A stretch of DNA of 64,000 bases from Diplonema japonicum (lineage: Eukaryota > Euglenozoa > Diplonemea > Diplonemida > Diplonemidae): the NCBI GenBank assembly GCA_964019335.1, contig OZ025675.1:376501-440500 (forward strand). Direction: 5' to 3'. Under the pieces are notes generated by a model that searched no databases, had not been told where the DNA came from, and saw nothing but the letters and a program-made list of their open reading frames with translations. Position numbers and translations under genes: made by a program. Below are positions 39,083 through 48,300 of the stretch, piece after piece (position 1 is the stretch's first letter; each line of letters begins with the position of its first letter).

Positions 39083-39178
39083 GAAAAAAAAAATATATAT
39101 ATGAGTTAAAGGAAGTCTTTGTGAGACGCCCCCTTGTTCTCATCCTCTACCTGCATCTATCCCCCTTCAGCAGCGAAA
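39083..39178 (-). mobile_element. LINE-B 3' tail fragment
   Basis: (TA)n then GAGTTAAAGGAAGTCTTTG, GAGACGCCCCCTTGTTCTCA and the last coding bases of LINE-B. It is the same tail as at 6304 and 13435. Confidence 0.7.
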
Positions 39179-39251
39179 AAAAAAGAAAGAAAAAGGCGGG
39201 GTTATTGTTACAAACCTTCTTTAATAAAGATTGTTCGTAAATGCGATACCA

Positions 39252-39348
39252 AGTTTGTTCGTGCGCACGAGCGGAATTTTACCTAATAAAATAGCTCATT
39301 ACGCTGCCATCAACTAGTTTTTAGTCTCGACAATAATATTGTTAAAAC
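39252..39348 (+). repeat. ACTAGT-type dispersed repeat, copy 2
   Basis: This forward copy has TTCGTGCGCACGAGCGGAAT, CATTACGCTGCCATCAACTA and AGTCTCGACAATAATATTG. See 12628-12748. Confidence 0.65.
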
Positions 39349-40200
39349 AAAAAACAAAAACAAAATAACAGCACATCATACAGTACAGGTGTTTCTTTCT
39401 TTCCTTATTCTTTCTTCAGCTTGATTATAAAAACAAAAATAAAAATATAAAAAGAAATGGAGAAAATGGCCGTTATTTGGTTCAACGTCTTTCCTTTTTT
39501 TTTTTTTTTTTTTGTTTAGACAAATGTCAATCCTTTTTATTTATCATTTTTATTTGGAGTTGTGCATTTTCTTTTTTTTTTTTTTTGAACGAGTTATTGA
39601 CTTGTCTAAACAAAGGGGGAACGTTGGCAAAACGTGTTTCAGGTTGACGTTTCCCCTAACACTCAAGAAAAGGGCTTCTAGGTGAGAACGTACGGCACAG
39701 GGGGTTGAGGTAGATTAAAATATAAAAATCAGTATCTCATGATTCAAAGAAAAATATCATCCAGCAGGTATGCACTTCCCACCTAGTATTTTCTTCTGAA
39801 TTCATGTGAAGCTAAAAGAAAAAAAAGAATTCTTTTTAGTGGTGCCAGTATGTGACACTGGCAGCCACCCTCGTGAAACTTCGCCCCGAAGCCCCACAAG
39901 TCCCCTGTGGTCCCATAGAAAAGTAAAAGCTTTACTTTTGAGTAAGTGGCCACAGAAGTTCGGTTGTGCAATTAAAAGAAGAAAATAGGATTTGAGAGAC
40001 AATTTTCTTCAGCAAAGAAGTTCAGTGAAAAGAAGGACCAAAAGGAGAAAGAGAGAGAAAAAAAGAAATTACATATAAGTTAAAAAGAGTCCCCGTGAGA
40101 CGCCACCTTGTTCTCATTCAGTACCGTTGCCGGACGTCCGGAGCATACAGTTTGAATTTCCAAGGCACCACCCCAGACAGACCAAAAAAAAAAAGAATTT
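39349..40200. other. Spacer with repeat traces
   Basis: The TTGACTTGTCTAAACAAA / GGGGGAACGTTGGCAAA repeat lies at 39598-39630. A degenerate LINE-B-like tail (ATAAGTTAAAAAGAG, GTGAGACGCCACCTTGTTCT) is at 40074-40118. 39790-39980 is of mixed composition and unassigned. Confidence 0.4.
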
Positions 40201-40332
40201 AAGACTATATGTCTTTGTTCGCACGAGCAAAAAAGGTTTTTTATAAAGCTGCGAAAGTTTTTTTTGCTCGGCACAAGTTGCATATAGTTATAAAATCATT
40301 TTTTTTGAAAGATAAATATTTGTAACAAAAAA
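40201..40332. repeat. Dispersed repeat, second copy of 12041-12186
   Basis: It has the same blocks in the same order (GCACGAGCAAAA, GGCACAAGTTGCATATAGTT, ATATTTGTAACAAAA). Its role is unknown. Confidence 0.55.
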
Positions 40333-40578
40333 AAAAAAAAAAAAAAAAAGAGAGACAGGGCCACATTTCGTTAAATTTTACGTACAGAAGGGGATAATAC
40401 TGAAAGGACAGGGGGGGAAGAAAAAAAAAGGGGGGGGGAGTCGTAAGGAAGAACATCCTTCGGGAATTTCGGGAAAAGCCCCCCTCCCCTCCCTTCTGGA
40501 AGTCTACTGCCTACAAGTACCAGTCAGTGTATTCAGAAGAAAAAGTACACTTGCAGAAGAGGGGGCGAAGGGTTGGGA

Positions 40579-42387
40579 CTAGTATACTTGCCGCCGCCTC
40601 ACTACAGGAACTTTCTTCGCTACCAAATCGGACAAGGCAGCTGCCAAGGGCTCACTTGTTAAGGGCTTCAGCAGTTCCACTGCCTCATCATAGCCATGCC
40701 CTTGCAGGTATAGTTTCGCTGCCTCGTTGTACTTCACCCAGTACTTCGCCCGAGACTCGTCCAGTGCGTACATCCACTCCTGGTCTAGGTGGGACTGGCT
40801 TCTCCGCCTGTGGTTCTTCTGCCGCCCAGACACTGGTGTTGATAAGTCGGTGACCACAGGGGCGTGTAGATTCGGAGTTACTGCTTCGTCATCGCAAACC
40901 GCCTCCCACAGGACAGACTCCTTCTCTTTGTCGTGCTTGATAAAGGTGACCGCCTTGAGGACAATGCGCATTTCCTGTGTGACAGAGGCGTCCATGTAGG
41001 CAGCAGTGTTGCACACAACCCCAATGCCCCACTCCGCACCGAGCCTCTCGTACACAGATGTCAGAACCGCCGCGTGTCCCATGATGCTGAACCGCCTCAC
41101 CTCGTTGTTCCCAAGGTCTCCCACCAGAACCTTCCCACCGCACACGGCCACGTTCACTTCCATGGTCTTATCCGCTTTCTCGTGTTTTAGTACGGTTGCT
41201 GTCTTCACCGCCGCCACTGCGTGTTGGACGCATTTCCTTGCCGCGTTGAACGAGGCGTGCACGTGGTCTCCGACGAACAGGTCCAGCATCCCCTTCTGTG
41301 CACGAACAGCGTGCAGTGCGTTCTCGACGGCCTTCGCGTGGAGGCGGCTGAACTCTATCGGTTCCGCCTCCGCTGTTTTGATCGAGTTCTTCATGTTCAT
41401 CACCAGCATCGTCGCCCTTGTGGGTGTCAGAACATGAATCTGGACAGGTGAGTCAGACAGAGACGTGCGTGTCGTGTTCTGCGACTCCGACATTGTGCGT
41501 GACCGAGTGTGTGAATATGTACTCTCTCCACCGGAACTATCAGAATCGCCACTCTCCTGCAAACAGGACTGCGGGAGGTAAGGTTTATACGACCGAAGGT
41601 TCACAAGAATGGTGTGAAGCGCTTCGTGAAGTCTTTCAGGGAGGTCTTCCTTCGAAAGGTCGAGGTGGGCGTCTGCCTCTTCAAGCTTGAACCCTGCAAG
41701 GAAGGAGGCCACGTCGCGTGCTGCAAGAACACCCAGTTCCAACTTCCGTTTTTCAGCGAGAACCTCGTTGGCGAAGCCTCTTGTGAAGTAGAAGTCGAGG
41801 AGGAAGATGCACACCATGAGGATGAAGTTTGCCGAGGTGTTCTTAGCAGACCGCTTGCAGGGGAGGTTGGTGCAATTGCAGACCTCCTCCCAACGATACT
41901 TATGGTCACCATTAAAATCACCATCACCGATGTCGAGGAGGCCGAAGCGGGTGCTGAGCTCAACGGCAGAGACGGCAAGCCAGAGGCAGAGGGCGATGAT
42001 AACGACGATGGAGGACCTTGACCGTATCCTGCACACGAGGAACACATCGATGAGCAAGACAGTAATGGCCCACATTCTGGGCTGCATGGCACCCATGTTG
42101 TTGTAGTCAACCATAATGATGGCAATAAGGTCCGCGTACCCCACAAGCTCTATGAAGGTGTCGGAGGGCTTCTTGTTCACAAACAGCCACACCAAGGCAA
42201 GGCCGTTGGTGACTGTCACCAGCCATGAAGCGATGATGGCTATTGTGAACCCAGCGGTTGGGATGGAAGCAGCGCCTAGTAAAAAAGTTGCCACTAAGAA
42301 CCATAAAAGAATCATCTTTCGCTTGACCATCACCTCATCGTCGTCGGGGAGGGCGAGATTGCTGATAAGCCAGTTGTGCAGCGACAT
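40579..42387 (-). CDS. Membrane pseudo-adenylate cyclase (array copy 7)
   Basis: The protein has 602 residues and starts MSLHNWLISNLALPDDDEV; the Trp after Met in siblings is absent. Six membrane segments, CNCTNLPCKR, the linker helix and NLRSYKPYLPQS are present, with an SHTRSRTMSES linker. In the degenerate domain, LVMNMKNSIKTAEAEPIEF, FVGDHVHASFNAARKC and GDLGNNEVRRFSIMGH are as in copies 2 and 5. VIGFA is changed to AVENA before LHAVRAQKG. The C-terminus ends QVY. The leader has CGTTCCTCTTGCAG with AG 25 nt before the ATG. It is predicted non-catalytic. It sits after a roughly 10-kb stretch filled by LINEs that separates it from copy 6. Confidence 0.82.
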   Translation of the reverse strand: MSLHNWLISNLALPDDDEVMVKRKMILLWFLVATFLLGAASIPTAGFTIAIIASWLVTVTNGLALVWLFVNKKPSDTFIELVGYADLIAIIMVDYNNMGAMQPRMWAITVLLIDVFLVCRIRSRSSIVVIIALCLWLAVSAVELSTRFGLLDIGDGDFNGDHKYRWEEVCNCTNLPCKRSAKNTSANFILMVCIFLLDFYFTRGFANEVLAEKRKLELGVLAARDVASFLAGFKLEEADAHLDLSKEDLPERLHEALHTILVNLRSYKPYLPQSCLQESGDSDSSGGESTYSHTRSRTMSESQNTTRTSLSDSPVQIHVLTPTRATMLVMNMKNSIKTAEAEPIEFSRLHAKAVENALHAVRAQKGMLDLFVGDHVHASFNAARKCVQHAVAAVKTATVLKHEKADKTMEVNVAVCGGKVLVGDLGNNEVRRFSIMGHAAVLTSVYERLGAEWGIGVVCNTAAYMDASVTQEMRIVLKAVTFIKHDKEKESVLWEAVCDDEAVTPNLHAPVVTDLSTPVSGRQKNHRRRSQSHLDQEWMYALDESRAKYWVKYNEAAKLYLQGHGYDEAVELLKPLTSEPLAAALSDLVAKKVPVVRRRQVY

Positions 42388-42778
42388 GCTAGGGGGTGGA
42401 GGGGATAATTGCTGCAAGAGGAACGTTTTTTTTTTCTTTTTGGGTTCAAAAGCACATAAAAAGAGAAGAAGAAGAAAAAAGAATAACGAAGCAGCCGTAT
42501 AAGAAGGGTGTGGGATGTAGCAATGGGGAGGGGGAAGAAAAAGAAGAAGAAAAAAAAGAGAGACATTTAAAATAAAGAGGCGAACTCATACATTACGGAA
42601 AGAAATATCAAAAAAATTACTTTTTTTGATACAAGAAAAGCGCAGGAAGGGGGGGGGGGGAGGTTATTTTTTAGTTTTCAATTTTTATACGCTATCATTC
42701 TTTGAAAGCTTAAAGAAAAGGAAAAAATGTTTCACTTGTTTGTGTGCAAGAAAAAAAAAAAAAAAAAAGGAAAAAAAG
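42388..42778. other. Homopolymer-rich spacer
   Basis: A- and T-tract sequence only. No gene is supported. Confidence 0.45.
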
Positions 42779-42900
42779 AACTAGTTTTTGGCGCTTCATC
42801 TGTTTGTGCGCACGAGCGGAATTCTACCTAAAAAAATAAAATAAAAATAACTCATTACGCTGCCATCCACTAGTTTTGTAGTCTCGACCACAATTGTTAA
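42779..42900 (+). repeat. ACTAGT-type dispersed repeat, copy 3
   Basis: The fullest copy: CTAGTTTTTGGCGCTTCAT at the left, GCACGAGCGGAATTCTACC, CATTACGCTGCCATCCACTA, and AGTCTCGACCACAATTGTTA at the right, with an A-rich insertion inside. Confidence 0.65.
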
Positions 42901-42949
42901 AAAAGAGGGGGGGGAAAAAAAAAGCAAACCTTTTTTTTTCTTTTTCCTT

Positions 42950-43095
42950 TGCCTCTATTTACGGTAACTCAGAAATGTTTTTCCACCAAAGTACGGTAGC
43001 CTTGCAACACACACCCCTATCAGGCATTAAAATGATTCAAGTTACCATGGTGGAAAAGAAAAATTTGAGGTTTAAAGAAACGGCCAGGTATAAAA
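42950..43095. repeat. Small inverted repeat related to 5037-5357
   Basis: CGGTAACTC...TTTTTCCACC on the left and GTTACCATGGTGGAAAA on the right mirror each other, like the CGGTAACC / TTTTTCCACC units at 5037-5357. Confidence 0.4.
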
Positions 43096-43139
43096 AAAAA
43101 AAAAGAAGAAATGCTTGTATACAGTAAATATAATTTATA

Positions 43140-43240
43140 TATGAGTTAAAGGAAGTCTTTGTGAGACGCCCCCTTGTTCTCATCCTCTACCTGCATCTAT
43201 CCCCTTTCAGCAGCAGTTTTTCCTTCCTTTGGTGGTCTTA
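43140..43240 (-). mobile_element. LINE-B 3' tail fragment
   Basis: TATATATGAGTTAAAGGAAG and GAGACGCCCCCTTGTTCTCA followed by the last roughly 15 codons of LINE-B. It is strongly 5'-truncated. Confidence 0.7.
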
Positions 43241-43410
43241 AAGAAAAAAAAAAAAATAGAAAACGGAACTGTTGATCGATCAGATCCATCGACTGTGTTT
43301 CCCCCCCTTTTTTTTTCTTTTTTTTTTTCTTTTTTTTTTTTCTTTTTTTTAAATTAGAGGCCTTGTAAAAATTGAAGTTTTCTTTTATTCGGTATTTCCG
43401 GTTGTAGGGG

Positions 43411-43467
43411 TGTCTGTAGTCAAACCACACATTGGAGTGCTCTGAAATGACTCGCTTAAGGGGAGCT
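43411..43467. repeat. Repeat shared with 20361-20519
   Basis: GTCTGTAGTCAAACCACACA then TGAAATGACTCGCTTAAGGG. Confidence 0.45.
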
Positions 43468-43658
43468 GTCGCCATACATTTAGACCCGGCCAACGGTCTT
43501 GCTGCCCCTCCAAAAAATCTTTTTTTGGACGTTCTTTTTTGCTTTTTTTTTTTTTCGGATCGTAAACTGTACGCACCCCCCGCCCAACCCCACAAGAAAA
43601 ATAGATAAAGATATAATAACACAGATGTCCTTCTTTATCATTACACCGCGTGAAAAAA

Positions 43659-43753
43659 ACTAGTTCGGCACGAGCGGAGTTTTTACCTAATAAAATAGCT
43701 CATTTACGCTGCCATCAACTGGTTTTTAGTCTCGACGATAATATTGTTAAAAT
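43659..43753 (+). repeat. ACTAGT-type dispersed repeat, copy 4
   Basis: ACTAGTTCGGCACGAGCGGA, TACGCTGCCATCAACTGG and AGTCTCGACGATAATATTG. It lacks the inner GGCGCTTCAT part. Confidence 0.6.
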
Positions 43754-43939
43754 AAAATAAAAAATACTGTGACTGCCAAACGAGGGGGGGGGGGGGGGGG
43801 GGAGTTTCTTAATGAAATTTTGAATTTTCCATTCGTGAGTTACCATAAAACTTTTCATTTGAGCAGTGAAAAAATGTTGGGGGGGGGGGGGGGGGGGGGA
43901 GTTCGAACAAAAAAAAGGCGATGTTTAAGAACAAATCCC

Positions 43940-44110
43940 ACTTGAGGAGGAGGGGTCTATCTTTTGATGCTCCCTTCTTGGAGCCTCCGACATCGACGTC
44001 GCGTCTCCTTCAACCCAACTTAGCTCCGACATCCACTTCACCTCCACCGCATTCCGTGCCCTTGGCTCTCCTCCAACATCCCACGATAAGGTACAGAAAA
44101 AGAAGGGGGA
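43940..44110 (-). mobile_element. Possible LINE C/D terminal fragment
   Basis: The minus strand reads AVEVKWMSELSWVEGDATSM and EAPRREHQK, and the plus-strand GGGGTCTATC..GATGCTCCC motif resembles the 3' ends of the LINE-C and LINE-D fragments. The match is short. Confidence 0.3.
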
Positions 44111-44391
44111 ATACCATCATTTAACATCAAATCATATAAACATAGAGCCAAAAAAAAAAAGGGGGGGGAGAAAACCCCCCCCCCCCCCCGAATACGCGAT
44201 TTAAGAAATACCCTATTTCCCTACATGTGTGAAAAGGTTAAAGATCTTTTTTTTTTGTCCGTTTACTTCTGTCTCTCTCTTTCTTTTCTTCTTCTCTTTT
44301 CCCTTGTTCACACAAAGAGGAGCTTCGGCGCGCAATTCGGGAGTTTTAGGTGGTCTTCTTCTAGATTAGTGGGGGGGGGGGGGGGGGGGGT

Positions 44392-44612
44392 GGCTATGCT
44401 GGCAAGGAAACGCGTTTCCAAGCATTTTCTTTTTTGAAAATAAGGAAACGGAAACGGAAACGGAAACGTTTCCTTACTTTGGGGGCCGTTTCCTTAAGAA
44501 ATGGAAACGGAACACGTTTCCTCTGAAAAAGGAAACGCGTTTTCCCTAAGTATTTTGAAAAAATAAGAAAAACGGAAACGGGTTTCCCCGTTTCTTGCCA
44601 GCATAGCCCTAA
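44392..44612. mobile_element. GGCTATGCTGGCA inverted-repeat element, copy 2
   Basis: The ends GGCTATGCTGGCAAGGAAAC and CTTGCCAGCATAGCCCTAA are flanked by long G-tracts. The interior has many GGAAACG / CGTTTCC units and GGGGGCCGTTTCC in the centre, as in the copies at 12938 and 51338. Confidence 0.7.
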
Positions 44613-44830
44613 GGGGGGGGGGGGGGTGATGCTTAGATGAAATAGTTTCAGAATAGAATATTCCATGTATACGTTTATAACCAATATAATATTGTTATTT
44701 TGAGGAACATAAAAAAAAAAAAAAGAAAGGGTGGACGCTGCGGTATGTGGCAGGACGCCTGATTAAAAAAAAAAAAAAAAAGAAAGGGTGGACGTAATAA
44801 TAGACAATAAGCCATTAGCGCGTAACCCCC

Positions 44831-45045
44831 CTGCCTAGGCCTGCGTTGTCGGCGTACGGCTCCTTACACCTACACCGATCTTTGGGTCTTTGGGCTTCGA
44901 GCAAAAGCATCATTCCAATAGATCGCAACTTTCCAAAATGAATGCCGTACGCAAAAGAATGCGTACGCTTACGCAGCAAATCTAAAAAAAAAAAGTGCGT
45001 ACGGAGTACATTCGAAATACACCGACAACGTAGGCCCTAGGGCAG
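44831..45045. mobile_element. Small palindromic element with CCTAGG-containing ends
   Basis: The left end CTGCCTAGGCCTGCGTTGTC (then GGCGTA) mirrors the right end TACACCGACAACGTAGGCCC (then TAGGGCAG) with few differences. Inside are further GCGTACGC-type palindromes. At 215 bp with no ORF, it is a likely MITE. Just before it, TGCGGTATGTGGCAGGACGCCT-like sequence (44738-44759) recurs at about 50371. Confidence 0.55.
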
Positions 45046-45180
45046 ATGTAAAAAAGAAGAAGAACTGAGCACGAGCCTGTGAGGCTTGGCTGGAAATTTT
45101 AGACAAATTTGGGGTGTAGTGAACAATTAAGTGGGAAAGATTTTAAAGAAAGCAAAAGAAAATTAAAAAAAAAAACCTAG

Positions 45181-45210
<30 letters not shown>

Positions 45211-45214
<4 letters not shown>

Positions 45215-45250
45215 CTATGATAGGAACGAAGTGGTTAGCAACGGCCCGCC
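45211..45250 (-). mobile_element. Solo LINE-C 3' tail
   Basis: CACTATGATAGGAACGAAGT and GGTTAGCAACGGCCCGCC are identical to the tail at 35639-35676, here set between A-tracts. Confidence 0.65.
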
Positions 45251-45344
45251 AAAAAAAAAAAAAATAAAATAAAGGAAAAGAAAAGTGATTTAACGTTTAA
45301 AGTTCCGCCTCCCACACACTATTTTGGAAAACACCTTGTTACAG

Positions 45345-45740
45345 TCAGGCAGACTGGTACAGCTCCAAGGTGTACCCATTACGGGTGAAGTCGGTGGGGG
45401 TACCGAGGACCCTGTCAGCAGTCTGGGAGCGGACGCCGCCAGTGGCCGCGAGGGGCCAGCAGGTGTTCTGGGAGGGTTGGAAGACCCACGCCTTGCAGTC
45501 CTTGTCATCGGAGCAGGTTTTGCAGCAGGTCGCCTGGTCGCACTGCAGCCCATTGGGGTAGGACGGGGACCTCACCCCTGCCCCCGCATCCGTGTCCATC
45601 GCCACCAAGCAGTTCTTCCCAACGAGGGTCTGCTTCGCTGCCTCTGCAGTGGCGTTCGCGAACAGTGCGTTGAAGCTCCCCACAAGGCTCTGGAACCTCG
45701 CGATGTCCTTCCCCGCCGTGTACGAGAAGGTGTCCGCCAT
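45345..45740 (-). CDS. PAN/Apple-like Cys-rich domain protein, probably partial
   Basis: The ORF has 131 residues from MADTFSYTAGKDIARF. Residues about 45-110 have the Cys pattern of a PAN/Apple domain: a CLVAMDTDAGAG start, then CDQATCCKTCSDDKDCKAWV and NTCWPLAATGGV. Such domains bind protein or carbohydrate, often outside the cell, and usually follow a signal peptide, which is missing here. The Met codon lies only two bases from the inverted repeat GGGGGTCCGAATAAT at 45742. The gene may therefore have lost its 5' part to an insertion, or this may be one exon. The open frame upstream to 45797 is inside that repeat. The function is not established. Confidence 0.5.
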   Translation of the reverse strand: MADTFSYTAGKDIARFQSLVGSFNALFANATAEAAKQTLVGKNCLVAMDTDAGAGVRSPSYPNGLQCDQATCCKTCSDDKDCKAWVFQPSQNTCWPLAATGGVRSQTADRVLGTPTDFTRNGYTLELYQSA

Positions 45741-45741
45741 C

Positions 45742-47787
45742 GGGGGTCCGAATAATCCCTTTATTTGGGCAGTGGAGGGGGGGTGTTTGGGCTCCAAAAA
45801 AAAAGAATTATTTGGAATACACTTATTTGGGTTGTACTTATTTGGGCTGGAGGGCCTGCCACATGGAAAGGAGGGAGCGGGGCTTAGAGCACTTCGGAAA
45901 TCTTAACATGCCGAATCGTGCGAAGATTTTTTTCATGCCTTTTTTTTTTTCGTAAAGGAAATTTTAACAGCTTTTCTCCCAGGCTGTGGAGAACCCACAA
46001 ACGTTGCAGACAAACCGCCTGGTTTTGGCGGGCATCTGAGAGGCTTGAGAATCTGTCAGGGCTTGAGAAGCTGCAAGGGCTTGGGCTGCTGGAGTCTCGT
46101 CAGGTGCAGTGTCCATTGTAACACCCGCAACAACGTTCTGTGCTGCACTGTCTAAAGGGTCCGACCCCTTCAAAGTGCTTACTTCGCTCTCCACTCGGAA
46201 CTAGCGAGACGCATACAGCTCGCCGGGCCAGCACTCTTACTTGCGTAGCAGCCTCACAATACTGCCAGTGGGCTACAGCGCAGCTTTGGGATCTTGCTCA
46301 GGAATGGAACATTGACATTGCGGGCCATGAAAGAAGCAAATACTGGATAAGTTGTCAACACATGAATCCACGTGCCCTTCCGGCAACGCAGAAGCACCCG
46401 GGCCACCACAAAGCGCCTTCGAACTAAGTAGTTCCGTGAAATTTTGAACCGTTCATCACGAACCATCTAGCTTCTTGCGTTAAGAAAATTAGGGTCCCTC
46501 ACAATAACCCCCAGGTGCCAAACCCCGTGGTCCCTGTTCAAAAATGCAAAAGAATTGCTCATGAGTGAAAACCAGGCGGAAATCGACATTTTGGTCAAAA
46601 AGGGGGTGTATACATGGGTTAGGTAGGCTAGTACCCTGCACAGGCGTGACTGAGAAAAACCCGTTACTACCATGTGACCCCACCCCCCGGTCTCCCTAAA
46701 AAAAAACTCAAAGTACAGGACAAGCCCCCCGCTAGAGGGCCGCCCTATGGGAGGGGGGGGTCTATCTGTTAATACTCCCCTTCTGGAGCATTGCTTTCAT
46801 TCCGATTGAGGCCGTGAGCGTCTTGCGGAGTCATGTGATGCGGTCCCGCTTGTAGTCGGCTTTCAATTCCATTAGCTTGTCGTGCGTGAAGCGGGTGGCG
46901 AAAATAGGCCTCCTGGAGAAACCAATAGCTGCCTTTCCTCCAATGGCGATGAGGGACTTCACTCTTTTTCTCTCGTCCGCTGGGAAGGGGCGTCGCTTCT
47001 TCCGTGCCCTGCATGCTGTGTTTATCTTTACGATGAGAGCTTTGATTCTGCGCGCCCTATCTTCCAGCAGGCCTCCCAAAGACTTTCCGGTCGTCCATTC
47101 GAAGTCAATGGCCAGTTCCACCGCCGACACCTCCGAGGTGGTGTCCTTCTCCACCCAGCGCAGTTGTGACAATAATTGTAGCAGCGGGTTCAGGGACAGG
47201 ACCCCGCTCACTCCTTCGAGCTCGCCAGCTATCGGAACGGGGCATTTCTTACCTACCACATTTCGAATCCACGGTAGCGGCTGTGTGTTGACATCCTCCT
47301 TCTGCATGAGCTCTACGTCTCGTTTCTCAACCACCACGGCTAAGTATCGTTGCAGCTTCTCTAGGTACGCAAAGTCATGTCCTCTCGGCAGAATCGCGTG
47401 CAATTCCAGACACAGGGGCCATCCTGTCCTGTTGCGCAGTGGTTCCAAGCCGTCCTGTGCTAGCTCTTCCTGTGCGCAGGCGCACTCGTAGAGTTGATGG
47501 CGGAGTAGGGTTACCGTGTCCGGGTACGGTGATTCACACAGGTCGCACCTGAACCCTTGTGTGCGTGATATTGTCGTTGTTGGGACTTGGCTTACGCTCT
47601 CTTCGACTTCTTCGGTGCCGTCACCTTCTGGTGCCAGGGGGACGCTTCTTTGATTCGTTCCTGCAAAAAAAAAAAGAAAGGGGGTCGGGAATTATTTGGG
47701 AAATTTGGAGCGGAAAAATCTCCGGAAAAAAAAAGAATTATTTGGGAAAAAACACATTATTTGGGAGGGAATTATTCGGACCCCCCC
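45742..47787. mobile_element. Possible DNA element bounded by GGGGGTCCGAATAAT inverted repeats
   Basis: GGGGGTCCGAATAATCCCT at 45742 and its complement AGGGAATTATTCGGACCCCC ending about 47786 are inverted. Both flanks also carry several ATTATTTGGG units. The 2-kb interior has no recognised transposase. It holds an ORF ending FVCNVCGFSTAWEKSC (46194-45964, minus) and a LINE-D fragment. The pairing could also be two unrelated ends of one family. Confidence 0.4.
46705..47662 (-). mobile_element. LINE (type D) C-terminal fragment
   Basis: An open minus-strand frame from about 47662 to 46831 includes the zinc knuckle RCDLCES...LLRHQLYECACAQ, then LCLELHAILPRG, LQRYLAVVVEKRDVEL, VELAIDFEWTTGKSLGG and RARKKRRPFPADERKRVKSL, ending DRIT. 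The 3' tail continues to about 46705 and is shared with the 10482-10582 sliver. Reverse transcriptase is absent. It is related to LINE-C but distinct. Confidence 0.75.
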
Positions 47788-47802
47788 TTTAGAACTGAAA
47801 TA

Positions 47803-47865
<63 letters not shown>

Positions 47866-48298
47866 ACACCTTTCCCACTCGTGTAGGAGACAAAAATTGG
47901 TCCTTTGGCGTATTAAAAAAAGGGGGGGGGTGAGAAAAAACAGACGAAAAAAAAAAGAAAAAAAAAAAAAAAAGGAAAACCACATTTCTCAACTACAACT
48001 GGGTCTGAATCCATGCTAAACCGATGGCTTCGGGGTGCAGTTCCTTCCCCTTTTGGTGTGAGTGCCACAGAGCTGTTCGTGTCGGGGAATGGGCCACTAG
48101 TTGCATCTGTCATGTAGGGATTGCCCCTGTTGGGAAAACCTGCTTTCCAGCTCCCGAACAAAAAGCTCAGCTAAAACCAAACTCATTTGGCCTTTCAGAC
48201 CCAGAAAAAAAAAATCGCTTTGATAAAAAGTGGTGATTTTTATCGGGGGGGGGGGGGGGGGGGGAAGGGAATGTGAGAAAGAAAAAGAAAAAAAAAAC
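47663..48298. other. Spacer with a roughly 60-base A-tract and an unassigned coding-like stretch
   Basis: 47805-47864 is about 60 consecutive A. 47990-48220 is of balanced composition; on minus it reads RGNPYMTDATSGPFPDTNSS in an open frame, but I cannot assign it. A G-tract lies at 48245-48264. Confidence 0.4.
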
Positions 48299-48300
48299 TA

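Noticed and set aside
39083-39143. Gene start MRTRGRLTK for the ORF 37185-39143
   Set aside because: It is a chance in-frame join of a LINE-B tail to a truncated LINE-A copy.
45964-46194. Small minus-strand ORF ending CNVCGFSTAWEKSC as a zinc-finger gene
   Set aside because: Only one C-x-x-C is visible and the rest is low complexity; it is not enough for a call and is mentioned only as content of the 45742-47787 interval.
47913-48161. ORF with GNPYMTDATSGPFPDTNSS
   Set aside because: Composition is protein-like but it shows no recognisable domain, and its C-terminus runs into an A-tract; it is kept as an unassigned stretch.
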